This document shows positions 43,890 through 52,526 of a stretch of DNA of 64,000 nt, in pieces. A program made the position numbers and the translations under genes. Every line of letters begins with the position of its first letter. Position 1 is the first letter of the stretch. The notes under the pieces were generated by a model, which did no database searches, was not told the origin of the DNA, and worked only from the letters and a program-made list of their open reading frames with translations. Origin of the DNA: Opitutaceae bacterium (GTDB lineage: Bacteria; Verrucomicrobiota; Verrucomicrobiia; Opitutales; Opitutaceae); NCBI GenBank assembly GCA_028280945.1, contig JANQKV010000042.1:1-64000 (forward strand). Direction: 5' to 3'.

Positions 43890-45656
43890 ATGAGTGACGA
43901 AGCCTGGCATCCGGCCCTGGCCCGGCAGATTCGGGAAGACCTCACTGGCGTTGATCTTGAGCGTGGTCCGTGGCCGACGTTTTTGCGATCGGTCAACGAG
44001 GCCTATCGGAGAGGTGACCAGGACAAAGAGGTCGCCGAAAGCACCCTTAACGTCGTCTCCCGGAAGCTCACCACGGCCAACGAGCAAATCCGGCGCGACG
44101 CGGAAAACCGCTTCAATCAGCTCAACCGCTACTACGTAAGCACGCTGGATCTGCAGGAGGGTCTCGTCCTGTGCTATCGGCGCACGGATGACGGTGATTT
44201 CCTTCACACCCTTTGCCGGGGAAGACTTTGTGCGCTGATGGGCTACTCCCCGGAGCGGGTGGAAAACCGCCGCTTGGGTGATATCCTGCGAGGCCCGCTC
44301 AAGCGCAGAATGCTGCGGGTTTATGCGGCGGCTTGGGCCGGCAAAATCCGTCTGCTGGAAGGCGGCAGCAAACGCCGAGGCGTGCGATTCCTGGCCGTGT
44401 TTCACCCGCGCAAGGAAAACGGCGTGGTCACCGAGGTCATCGTCACTGCGGTCGAGGTCACGGAGCTCAAGAATACGGAGCAGGCGTTGCGGACAGCCAA
44501 GGTGAAAGCCGAGGCGGCGGACCGGGCGAAGAGCGATTTCCTGGCCGTGATGAGTCACGAGATTCGCACCCCGATGAACAGCGTCATTGGGTTCACCAGC
44601 CTGCTGCGCACGACGGACCTGACGTCGGAGCAGGAGCACTTTGTGAAGATGATCGAAGCCTCGGGCGAAGGGTTGCTCGAAATCATCAACGACGTGCTCG
44701 ACATCTCGAAGATCGAAGCCGGTCGCCTGGAACTGTCCCTCGAACCCGTCGAACCCATCCTGCTGGCCCATGAGGTCGTCGCCATCATGCACTCCCGGGC
44801 CGACGAAAAGGGCATTGCCCTCGACCTCAACATCACGCCGGAGCTGCCGGCCAAAGTGCGCACGGATCGGGCTCGCTTACGGCAAATCCTGATCAATCTG
44901 TTGGGCAACGCGGTGAAGTTTACCGCCAAGGGGTCCGTCACCCTCGACGTCGAGTACAACGCCGACGGCCACCTTATCTGCAAGGTCACCGACACGGGCA
45001 TCGGCATCCCGCCGGAGGGATTGGAGCGCCTCTTCAAACCGTTCAGCCAAGTCGACTCGTCCACGACCCGGGATTTTGGCGGCACGGGTCTCGGGCTCGC
45101 CATTTGCAAGCGACTCAGCGAAGCGCTGGGAGGAGGGATTTCGGTCACCAGCACCGTGGGCGAGGGTTCCTGCTTTGAGTTTTCGGTGGCAGCACCGCCG
45201 GCGGAAGAGGCCGCAGAAGCGGCCCTTTCCGAAGCGGAGCCCGGGGCCCAGACCGATCTCGGTCCGGCGAAGGATCCGGAGGACAATCCCCGGATCATGG
45301 TGGTCGACGACAATCCCACCAACCGGAGGGTTCTGGAGATGATATTGCGGGCCGGTGGTTATGATGACCTGGAGTTCGCGGAAAACGGCGCCCTCGCCTG
45401 CAGCGCGGTGCGCCAAGCCCCACCCGACATCATCTTCATGGACGTGGAAATGCCAACCATGGATGGGATCACGGCGACCAAGGAAATTCGCGCCCTCGCT
45501 GGAACCACAACTGACCGGCCTTGGATCATTGGGCTAAGTGCCACGGTGATGAAGGAGGCCATCGAGGAGGCACGGAAAGCGGGCATGAACGAATACTTGA
45601 TGAAACCCGTGCGACGTTCCGCGGTGGGCACCGCCATTCGTAATCGGCGCAAATAA
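43890..45656 (+). CDS. Cytoplasmic hybrid histidine kinase with PAS and receiver domains
   Basis: 588 residues. Residues 40-80 form a coiled coil and about 85-200 a PAS-like sensor (LQEGLVLCYRRTDDGDFL, CALMGYSPERVENRR). HisKA follows (FLAVMSHEIRTPMNSVIGF, His223), then HATPase with N, G1 and G2 boxes (NLLGNAVKFTAKG, VTDTGIGIP, FGGTGLGLAICKRL), and a C-terminal receiver (IMVVDDNPTN, Asp518 in FMDVEMPTMDG, Lys in EYLMKPVR). No membrane helix, so it senses a cytoplasmic signal, perhaps with the membrane protein encoded 12 bases upstream. The output partner is not in the window. Confidence 0.93.
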   Translation: MSDEAWHPALARQIREDLTGVDLERGPWPTFLRSVNEAYRRGDQDKEVAESTLNVVSRKLTTANEQIRRDAENRFNQLNRYYVSTLDLQEGLVLCYRRTDDGDFLHTLCRGRLCALMGYSPERVENRRLGDILRGPLKRRMLRVYAAAWAGKIRLLEGGSKRRGVRFLAVFHPRKENGVVTEVIVTAVEVTELKNTEQALRTAKVKAEAADRAKSDFLAVMSHEIRTPMNSVIGFTSLLRTTDLTSEQEHFVKMIEASGEGLLEIINDVLDISKIEAGRLELSLEPVEPILLAHEVVAIMHSRADEKGIALDLNITPELPAKVRTDRARLRQILINLLGNAVKFTAKGSVTLDVEYNADGHLICKVTDTGIGIPPEGLERLFKPFSQVDSSTTRDFGGTGLGLAICKRLSEALGGGISVTSTVGEGSCFEFSVAAPPAEEAAEAALSEAEPGAQTDLGPAKDPEDNPRIMVVDDNPTNRRVLEMILRAGGYDDLEFAENGALACSAVRQAPPDIIFMDVEMPTMDGITATKEIRALAGTTTDRPWIIGLSATVMKEAIEEARKAGMNEYLMKPVRRSAVGTAIRNRRK

Positions 45657-45695
45657 TCTCCCGTCCCGGGGAGGGAAAGCGGTCGGCAAGACGGT

Positions 45696-46769
45696 TCAGT
45701 TCTGGGGGGTGATGATCGCCTTCAAGATCCCGTCGCCGCACCGCAGCGCCAGGTCGAAGGCCGCTTTTGAGTCAGCAAGTTTGAAGCGATGGCTCACCAG
45801 TTCATCGAGCACGCCGGCCATCAGGGGATGCTCCTGGAGGGCCAGAGCCCGGGGGTAGGTGTGTTTCATCCGTCGGGAGAACCGCACGGTCAGGCCTTTT
45901 CGTCGCGGCAGGGAATGACCGAACTCGGTCCGGTCACGCGCAGGGATGCCGACCAACACCACGCGTCCTCCGAATCGGGCCGCCGCAAAAGACTGGTCGA
46001 CTGACTTCCCTGCATCGGCGGCTTCGAAGACCACATCGACCCCGCGTTCCCGGGTCTGCTGCATAAGCGGTTGAACCACCTCATCGAGGTCTGCGTTGGG
46101 CGCGACGTCCCATGCCGCCGTGGCACCGAGTGCAATCGCTTTGGCCCGACGGACTGCCACCGGTTCGAATACCAGGACCTCCCGTGCTCCCTGAATCTTC
46201 GCGAGGACAAGCAATAACAGTCCCACGGGTCCGGCCCCGAAGATCGCGACGGTATCACCCAGCTTGATCCGGCCCAGGTCGATCGCGTGCAGCGAAACAC
46301 CCAGTGTTTCCAGCAACGATCCGGCTTCGTGACTGACACTGTCGGGCAGCCGAAAACAGTTGCGAGCCGGAACCTTCAATCGCTCGACCAGCGCACCATC
46401 ATCAGGGGGCACGCCGTGGAAAAAGTGATCCAGGCAAAGATTTGGATTGCCGTCGCGGCAAGGCTCGCAGCGCCCGCATGGAATCGCCGGGTCGACGGCG
46501 ACGCGGTCTCCGATCCGGAGCGGTTCTCCGTTTTCCGTCACCGCGCCCTGGCCGACAGCGGTCACTTCTCCGGCGAATTCATGACCCAGGGTTACGGGTT
46601 CGTTGACGAACTTACCACCGATGCCGCCGGTCTCATACATGTGCAGATCCGAGCCGCACACCCCGACTGCGGTGACCGCGATAACCACCTCGTCTGTCCC
46701 GGGGTCGATGGGTTCAGCGACCGAATCCAGCCGGAGGTCGAACGGGCCTTGGAGGCGGATGGCTTTCAT
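45696..46769 (-). CDS. Zinc-dependent medium-chain alcohol/polyol dehydrogenase
   Basis: 357 residues from ATG 46769. The catalytic zinc site comprises Cys in GVCGSDLHMY and His-Glu in TLGHEFAGEV; the structural zinc site is CGRCEPCRDGNPNLC. The NAD-binding Rossmann turn is AIFGAGPVGLLLLVLA. The family includes sorbitol, L-idonate, threonine and xylitol dehydrogenases; FHGVPPDDGALVERLKVP is like polyol or idonate dehydrogenases. Convergent with the histidine kinase gene. Substrate not assigned. Confidence 0.92.
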   Translation of the reverse strand: MKAIRLQGPFDLRLDSVAEPIDPGTDEVVIAVTAVGVCGSDLHMYETGGIGGKFVNEPVTLGHEFAGEVTAVGQGAVTENGEPLRIGDRVAVDPAIPCGRCEPCRDGNPNLCLDHFFHGVPPDDGALVERLKVPARNCFRLPDSVSHEAGSLLETLGVSLHAIDLGRIKLGDTVAIFGAGPVGLLLLVLAKIQGAREVLVFEPVAVRRAKAIALGATAAWDVAPNADLDEVVQPLMQQTRERGVDVVFEAADAGKSVDQSFAAARFGGRVVLVGIPARDRTEFGHSLPRRKGLTVRFSRRMKHTYPRALALQEHPLMAGVLDELVSHRFKLADSKAAFDLALRCGDGILKAIITPQN

Positions 46770-46884
46770 CAACGTTCAACGTAACACGGTGTCAGCAGGA
46801 GGCCAGATTCGATTGGCGGAAGACAAAGCCTGGTGCTCACTGCGGTGTTCGCTCCATGCTTTTCCCATCCCCAGACTTGTTGTC

Positions 46885-47856
46885 ATGAAACTAAGATCTT
46901 TTGTTGCTTCCCTCGCTGTCGCCGCCTCGGCCATGGCCGCCACCCCTACCGTGCTTTCCACGGATATTGGCGGCGATATCGACGATACGTGGGCGCTGGC
47001 CCACCTGCTTCGCTCGCCGGAGCTCGATCTCAAGATGGTGCTGACCGAAACCGGCGAAGCCCGGTATCGCGGCCAGGTCACGGCCCGGGTGCTCGAGATC
47101 GCCGGGCGCACCGATGTGGACATCGCCCTGGGGCTGGATTTTGGCGTGATGGGGGACCAGGACCGGAACCAGGGTCCGTGGGTCAGTGACTACGAATTGG
47201 AGGCCTATCCGGGAACCGTGCATGAAGATGGCATTCAGGCTTTCATCGATTTTGTGCGCGCCGCGGAAGAGACGGTTACGGTGATTGCGATCGGCCCGGT
47301 GCCGAGCCTGGGCGCGGCGATTGAGCGCGCCCCGGATATCGCGGCGAAATGCCGGCTCTTCAGCATGCACGGCGCTTTCGACAAAGGCTACGGCGGCGGG
47401 CCGTTGGAGGATTCGGAATACAATGTGCGGGCCGACGTCCCGGCCCTCCGCACCGTCTTCAACGCGGATTGGCAGTCAATTCGTATCACTCCGCTGGATA
47501 CGTGTGGCCTTGTTTACCTCGATGGCAAAAACTACCGCAAGATCTGGTCGGCCGTGGACGACAAGCTCGTCCGCGCGGTGATCGAAAACTACGCGGTCTG
47601 GGCTCCGCGGGTGCCGTGGATGGATGGCCTGGAGCTGCTGACACATTCGACGTCCACGCTCTTCGACGATGTGGCTGTCTACATGGCCTACGGTGATGAC
47701 TTCATCGAATACGAGACGATCCGTTTCCATATCACCGACGAAGGACACACCGTGCGGGACCCCGAGGGGCCCCATGTCGCCGACGTGGCCATCAACTGGA
47801 CCGATCTTGACGGATTCAAGGCCTTCCTGACCGGACGCCTTTTGGGCGAACACTGA
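46885..47856 (+). CDS. Exported nucleoside hydrolase family protein
   Basis: 323 residues from ATG 46885. A signal peptide (FVASLAVAASAMAA) precedes the nucleoside-hydrolase motif VLSTDIGGDIDDTWAL, the calcium-binding Asp cluster of the IU-NH fold. Later blocks are VIAIGPVPSLGAAIERAP and HGAFDKGYGG. The enzyme cleaves the N-glycosidic bond of ribonucleosides, giving base and ribose. Export to the periplasm is shared by some fungal, plant and bacterial homologs that scavenge nucleosides; a nucleoside MFS transporter gene is 6 kb away. In-frame codons back to 46603 overlap the dehydrogenase gene and are rejected. Confidence 0.88.
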   Translation: MKLRSFVASLAVAASAMAATPTVLSTDIGGDIDDTWALAHLLRSPELDLKMVLTETGEARYRGQVTARVLEIAGRTDVDIALGLDFGVMGDQDRNQGPWVSDYELEAYPGTVHEDGIQAFIDFVRAAEETVTVIAIGPVPSLGAAIERAPDIAAKCRLFSMHGAFDKGYGGGPLEDSEYNVRADVPALRTVFNADWQSIRITPLDTCGLVYLDGKNYRKIWSAVDDKLVRAVIENYAVWAPRVPWMDGLELLTHSTSTLFDDVAVYMAYGDDFIEYETIRFHITDEGHTVRDPEGPHVADVAINWTDLDGFKAFLTGRLLGEH

Positions 47857-47865
47857 ACGACCGGC

Positions 47866-48660
47866 TTACTCGTCGTATTTCGTCAGGCCGTTGCTTCGAA
47901 TCATGCCGCGAATCTTTGCGACATATTCGTAGCCAAGCTCGGAGTAGCTGCGCAGGCCGTCGACCAGGGCCGGACCGGTGATGGTCTGGCCGCGGCTGCG
48001 CAGGCCGGCGCGACTGATGCGGAGGCGCAGGTAGGGGTCGTGTGTATTCAGGTTATGGATATACGCGGCCAGCCCTTCGGTGACCGTGTCGTAGGCCGCC
48101 ACCTCCCAGGTCTGCCCGGGGGGACGGCGCTTGGGCACGATGCCGGTGCCGGGTTCGTAGGTGCGCATGCCAAACAGGTTGTTGCCTTCGCGGGCGAAGC
48201 GGGATTCGCCCCAGCCCGACTCAACGGCAGCCTGCGCCAGTACCAGCGAGGCGGGGATGATGTCCATGCGCTGGGCCAGCAGGCGGAGCGTTTCGCCGTC
48301 GATTTTATCGACAGGATCAAACTCGTATTGCTCCAGCTTGCCGTGAACCCAGCGCCGGTCGAACCAGCCGGGCTCATCACCCGGCTCGAGGTCCTCACGA
48401 ATTTCCTCCAAACGTTCGCGGTCGGCCAGGATGGCGCCGTTGGCTTCATCGACGTGTTCGGCGAGATAGGTGAAGAACGCCTCCTTTTTCTCGTCGACCC
48501 GTTCGTATTTGGAGAAGTCGGGCAGGCGATCGCCGGCGAAAAAACTCGAGATGCCCCAAAGCAGGACCACCGCCACAACAAAGGCGGCGCTGAGCAACCG
48601 AAGACGAAGAGGTTTGCCGCGGCCCAACGGCGCTCGCGGACTGGAGCCGGACAGGCTCAT
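47866..48660 (-). CDS. Bax-like N-acetylglucosaminidase domain protein
   Basis: 264 residues with a membrane anchor at about 22-42 (LLSAAFVVAVVLLWGISSFF). The C-terminal domain is the Bax/GH73-like glucosaminidase: LVLAQAAVESGWGESRFARE with the catalytic Glu, GNNLFGMRTYEPGTG, and YDTVTEGLAAYIHNLNTH. It probably cleaves peptidoglycan glycan strands in the periplasm. Its ATG overlaps the stop of the upstream small exported-protein gene by 4 bases, so the two are coupled. Convergent with the nucleoside hydrolase gene. Confidence 0.88.
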   Translation of the reverse strand: MSLSGSSPRAPLGRGKPLRLRLLSAAFVVAVVLLWGISSFFAGDRLPDFSKYERVDEKKEAFFTYLAEHVDEANGAILADRERLEEIREDLEPGDEPGWFDRRWVHGKLEQYEFDPVDKIDGETLRLLAQRMDIIPASLVLAQAAVESGWGESRFAREGNNLFGMRTYEPGTGIVPKRRPPGQTWEVAAYDTVTEGLAAYIHNLNTHDPYLRLRISRAGLRSRGQTITGPALVDGLRSYSELGYEYVAKIRGMIRSNGLTKYDE

Positions 48661-49067
48661 TCAGTCACGCGCTTGAGGTGCAGGATCTTTTTGTCGCCGA
48701 TCCAGTATTCCACGTAGGGGGCGGTGGTTTCGACCCAATCGGTCCAGGCATTGGCCGGGTGTCCGGCGTTGGCGGGGGAGACGAGGTCGAATTCGCCGTT
48801 ATACCATTTGCGGTAGGACTCTCCTTTGAGGAAGGATGCCCGCAACGTGATGGCCTCTTCGCGGTGATCCGCCTGGCGTTTGAGATAAATCCGATCCCGC
48901 ATGTAGGTGACGTCCTGAAGGTAATCCATGTCTATCATGAGCACGGCGTAGGGACCGGCCATTTTCTTGGCGGCCTTGTCCTCGCTGTGGTTGTCGGCGG
49001 ACAGGATTGCGGCGCTGAGCAACAGGCCAAGAGAGACAAGAAAGCCGAAGAAAGTGCGTGGGTTCAT
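48657..49067 (-). CDS. Small exported protein coupled to the Bax-like glucosaminidase
   Basis: 136 residues from ATG 49067, with a signal peptide (FFGFLVSLGLLLSAAILSAD). The mature part is basic and aromatic (YAVLMIDMDYLQDVTYMRDR, YVEYWIGDKKILHLKRV). I do not recognise a family. The gene starts an operon with the glucosaminidase gene (ATGA overlap), so it may act on or regulate the cell-wall hydrolase (inference). ATG 49115 would add 16 residues before the signal peptide and is less likely. Confidence 0.7.
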   Translation of the reverse strand: MNPRTFFGFLVSLGLLLSAAILSADNHSEDKAAKKMAGPYAVLMIDMDYLQDVTYMRDRIYLKRQADHREEAITLRASFLKGESYRKWYNGEFDLVSPANAGHPANAWTDWVETTAPYVEYWIGDKKILHLKRVTE

Positions 49068-49154
49068 GATGAGGGAAGGTAGGTGGCTCACGGCCGGGGC
49101 GCAAGTCTCCGGCACAGGCGTTGACCCCGATTGGCGGAATATCAGATTGAACCC

Positions 49155-49808
49155 ATGCGTTGTGTTTTTGTTGCCGTCCTGTCACTGGGGGTTGCCACTG
49201 CGGTGGCCACCGAGCCGATCAACCGCCATTGGGAGGACGAGATCACCGGTATCGAACATCGGGAAGTGGATGCGCCGTTGGCGGAAGGCGGCATCTTGTT
49301 CACGGGGAGCTCCAGTATCCGGCTGTGGAAGACCCTGGCGGCGGATTTCCCCGGAGTGGACTTGGCCAACCGCGGGTTCGGCGGCTCGCAGATTTCGGAC
49401 CTGATAGGCTATTTTGACCGGGTGATCGTGCCCGGGCGGCCGCGCCAGATCGTCATTTATTCCGGAACCAACGACCTTGATTCCGGGGAATCGGCGGAGC
49501 ATGTGTTGGCGGATTTCGCGACCCTTTGTGGCATGATCGAACGTGCCCTGCCCGGCACCAAAATTGCCCTGATTTCGTGTGCGCCCAATCCTGCGCGCTG
49601 GGAACAGCGGGAAGAGCAGGAAAAGTTCAACACGCTGGCTGCGGCCTACTGTGACCGCATGGGCTACGATTTCATCGATGTTTGGACGTCGATGTTGGGT
49701 GAAGACGGTGAGCCCTCCCGTGACATCTACGTCGATGACAAGCTCCACATGAACCAGGACGGCTACGTCATGTGGCGAGAGCTCGTGGGCGGGTATCTGG
49801 ACCGATAG
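49155..49808 (+). CDS. Exported SGNH hydrolase
   Basis: 217 residues from ATG 49155 (MRCVFVAVLSLGVATAVATE, a signal peptide). The blocks are ILFTGSSSIRLWKTLA (Ser), NRGFGGSQISDL (Gly), VIYSGTNDLDSGESAEHV (Asn) and YVDDKLHMNQDGYVMW (Asp-His), giving the SGNH set with the GSSS variant of block I found in a platelet-activating-factor acetylhydrolase-like subgroup. Probably an esterase acting outside the cytoplasm. Monocistronic, divergent from the small exported-protein gene. Confidence 0.87.
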   Translation: MRCVFVAVLSLGVATAVATEPINRHWEDEITGIEHREVDAPLAEGGILFTGSSSIRLWKTLAADFPGVDLANRGFGGSQISDLIGYFDRVIVPGRPRQIVIYSGTNDLDSGESAEHVLADFATLCGMIERALPGTKIALISCAPNPARWEQREEQEKFNTLAAAYCDRMGYDFIDVWTSMLGEDGEPSRDIYVDDKLHMNQDGYVMWRELVGGYLDR

Positions 49809-49819
49809 TCAGCCAGGGC

Positions 49820-50527
49820 TTATTGCCGGGGTGTCCAGTCGGTGGTGACATCGAGCACCTTCACGTTGCGCGGGGATTTCGCTTCCACGATAATCTCCAC
49901 GCCGCGCCGCCGGTTTTGGAATGACTCGCCCACGCTGTCGTAGATGCTGAAGTAGGCGATGCCCTCCACGCGATAGCGGTCGGGCCAACCCGGGATGGCC
50001 GCGGGTTCATCCAACTCGACCTCGCCATTGGTCATGGTGGAGTAGCCCGAACCATTGCGGGAACTGTAGCGGAAGTGGCGCAGGGCGGCCCGTTCGGCCT
50101 TGGCGCTCACTGCCTCCGCGATGGCGGCGCGGGTGGCGGCGTTGGCCTCGGGCGAACCGATGGGCTGTGGGGTGGATTGTGGATTCACTTCTTCGGCGGT
50201 GTCCCGTTCCAGTCCTTCCTCGCGAGCGGCCCGGTCGGACGTGTCGGGGTATTCGGCCAGCCGGGAATCGATCTCGTCTCGAACAAACCCGGGGAAGAGG
50301 GCCGCCGGATAGGGCTTCAGTTTCCGGTCTTCCATCACGTAGATCAGCTCGGATTCGCGGTTGAAGCCGGTGAGGGCGGCGTTTTCAAGGATGCGCCCGT
50401 TGGCCAGGTTGACGCGTGCGAACCTCAGGTCGAGCGGCACCATGTCCACCGCGTGAACGGGCAGGAGTAGGGTGGCGCCGAGCAGGGAGAGGGTGAGGGC
50501 GAAGCGGAGGGGACGAAGCGAGCACAT
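49820..50527 (-). CDS. Exported protein of unknown function
   Basis: 235 residues with a signal peptide (ALTLSLLGATLLLPVHAVD). The segment DLRFARVNLANGRILENAAL looks like a short beta-barrel, SH3-like unit seen in several Verrucomicrobial exported proteins. The middle is acidic with a Glu/Arg helix, and the C-terminal 70 residues are beta-rich (YRVEGIAYFSIYDSVGESF). No family assigned. Monocistronic, divergent from cstA. Confidence 0.6.
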   Translation of the reverse strand: MCSLRPLRFALTLSLLGATLLLPVHAVDMVPLDLRFARVNLANGRILENAALTGFNRESELIYVMEDRKLKPYPAALFPGFVRDEIDSRLAEYPDTSDRAAREEGLERDTAEEVNPQSTPQPIGSPEANAATRAAIAEAVSAKAERAALRHFRYSSRNGSGYSTMTNGEVELDEPAAIPGWPDRYRVEGIAYFSIYDSVGESFQNRRRGVEIIVEAKSPRNVKVLDVTTDWTPRQ

Positions 50528-50621
50528 GACAGCGATGAGACCGGGGGTTGGGGAACGAAGTTCCGTTCCAGACTAGACGAGGATGCACGTTTGCCCATGT
50601 TAAAAGCCCCTTACCCCGCTT

Positions 50622-52460
50622 ATGCATCCTCTGCTCATTGCCCTCCTCGCCGGCGTCGGCTTCATCATCGCTTACCACACCTATGGCCGCTGGCTGGGTG
50701 GAAAGATCTTTCGACTTTCGGCCAATGCGGTGTGCCCCTCGCGGGAATTGGCCGATGGTACCGACTATGTGGAGACATCAAAGGGCGTGTTGTTTGGGCA
50801 TCACTTTGCATCGATTGCCGGCACTGGCCCGATCGTAGGTCCGGCCATCGCGATCACCTGGGGTTGGTTCCCGGCCATGTTGTGGGTGTTTTTCGGTTCG
50901 ATTTTCATCGGAGCGGTGCACGATTTTGGTGCGTTGGTTGTGTCGTTGCGCAACCGGGGCCAGACCGTCGGTGATATTGCGGGCCGGGTGCTCAATCGGC
51001 GGGTGCGGTTGTTGTTCCTGTGCATCCTGTTTTTGGCGCTCACCATTGTGCTCGCGATCTTCGGCCTGGTCATCGCGTCGGTCTTCAAGATGTTTCCGAG
51101 TGCGATTATTCCGTGTGTGATCCAAATCCCGATCGCCGTGGCCATCGGGGTTTGGCTGCACCGCCAGGGCCGGAGCCTGAAGCTGCCTTCGATCGTCGCG
51201 TTGGCGGTCATGTATCTGACCGTGATTTACGGCAACGAGGGGTTCCTCTTCGATCTTAACTCCGCGATGGCTGCGTGGTCTCCGATCACCTGGGTGGTGG
51301 TGCTCCTGAGCTACTCCTACATCGCCTCCGTCCTGCCGGTGTGGACGCTGCTGCAGCCGCGCGACTACATCAATTCGTTGCAGCTCATCTCGGTGCTGGG
51401 ACTTTTGGTGCTGGGATTGCTGGTGGCGTCGTTCGCGGGCGGTGCCTCGGTTGTGGCCGGAGGAGAACGGGTGGCGCTAGAGCTGGCGGCTCCGGCGATC
51501 AATCCCAACCCGGTGGGAGCGCCGGCGATGTTTCCGTTTTTGTTCATCACCATCGCCTGCGGTGCGATCAGTGGGTTCCACTGCCTGGTTTCGTCCGGCA
51601 CGAGCAGCAAACAACTCAAGCGCGAGCCCGACGCGCGGTTCATCGGCTACGGCGCGATGTTGACCGAAGGGTTCCTGGCAACATTGGTGATCCTCGCCTG
51701 TGGCGCGGGGATCGGCCTGGGCATCGCCGCCGGCAGCGGGGCGACCCTGATGGGCACGGAAGCCTGGCAACACCACTACGGGACCTGGACATCGGGGCTG
51801 GGACCGGCGCTGGGTGCGTTCGTGGGGGGCTCGGCGAACTTTCTTGAGGCCATCGGAATTCCGGCCGGTGTGGCCGTCGCTTTGATGGGGGTGTTTGTGG
51901 CTTCGTTTGCCGGGACGACCCTTGACACTGCCTGCCGGCTGCAGCGCTACATTGTGCAGGAGCTGGCCAACACGGTTGCACCGAAAACGGATGGCAGCAC
52001 CGACGTCCTGGCATGGTTGCGCGACAAACACGGGGCGACGGTTTTTGCGGTGGTTGTCGCGGCAGTGATGGCGGCGATTCCTCCGGCCGGGCAGGAGTGG
52101 TCGCTCGCCAATGCGGGGCGGGGAGGTCTCATCCTCTGGCCGATTTTTGGCGCCACCAATCAGTTGCTCGGTGGTCTCTCGTTCCTGGTGGTGGCGTTCT
52201 ACCTCTGGCGTCGTTCCGTGCCGATTTGGTTCATGGTGGGGCCCATGATTTTGCTGCTCATCCTGCCGGCTTGGGCGATGACGTTGCAGGCCTTTGTGGG
52301 GGCGAACAGCTGGATGGCCCAGGGGAACTTCCTGCTCGTCGGGGTTGCCGTGATGACCATGGTCCTGGAGGCTTGGATGGTGGTCGAGGCCATCAAGCTC
52401 TTCCCCCGGGTCAGAGGTGTGGTCGAGGAGGGTGCGGTGCAACCCGCTGTTTCCGGCTAG
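50622..52460 (+). CDS. cstA: Carbon starvation protein A (pyruvate/peptide transporter family)
   Basis: 612 residues, with more than a dozen membrane segments. Family blocks are FIIAYHTYGRWLGGKIF, FGHHFASIAGTGPIVGPAIA, VHDFGALVVSLRNRGQTVGD, a GFHCLVSSGTSSKQL motif and FAGTTLDTACRLQRYIV. CstA-type proteins import peptides or pyruvate during carbon starvation. The C-terminus (FLLVGVAVMTMVLEAWMVV) is shorter than in the E. coli protein, as in the compact CstA subgroup. Monocistronic; 94 bases separate it from the divergent exported-protein gene. Confidence 0.93.
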   Translation: MHPLLIALLAGVGFIIAYHTYGRWLGGKIFRLSANAVCPSRELADGTDYVETSKGVLFGHHFASIAGTGPIVGPAIAITWGWFPAMLWVFFGSIFIGAVHDFGALVVSLRNRGQTVGDIAGRVLNRRVRLLFLCILFLALTIVLAIFGLVIASVFKMFPSAIIPCVIQIPIAVAIGVWLHRQGRSLKLPSIVALAVMYLTVIYGNEGFLFDLNSAMAAWSPITWVVVLLSYSYIASVLPVWTLLQPRDYINSLQLISVLGLLVLGLLVASFAGGASVVAGGERVALELAAPAINPNPVGAPAMFPFLFITIACGAISGFHCLVSSGTSSKQLKREPDARFIGYGAMLTEGFLATLVILACGAGIGLGIAAGSGATLMGTEAWQHHYGTWTSGLGPALGAFVGGSANFLEAIGIPAGVAVALMGVFVASFAGTTLDTACRLQRYIVQELANTVAPKTDGSTDVLAWLRDKHGATVFAVVVAAVMAAIPPAGQEWSLANAGRGGLILWPIFGATNQLLGGLSFLVVAFYLWRRSVPIWFMVGPMILLLILPAWAMTLQAFVGANSWMAQGNFLLVGVAVMTMVLEAWMVVEAIKLFPRVRGVVEEGAVQPAVSG

Positions 52461-52526
52461 TCGCGAAGCACCGAGATCCGGTCGACTGATTTGAACCCAC
52501 GGGAGTGACTCACTTATTGGCGAGTC

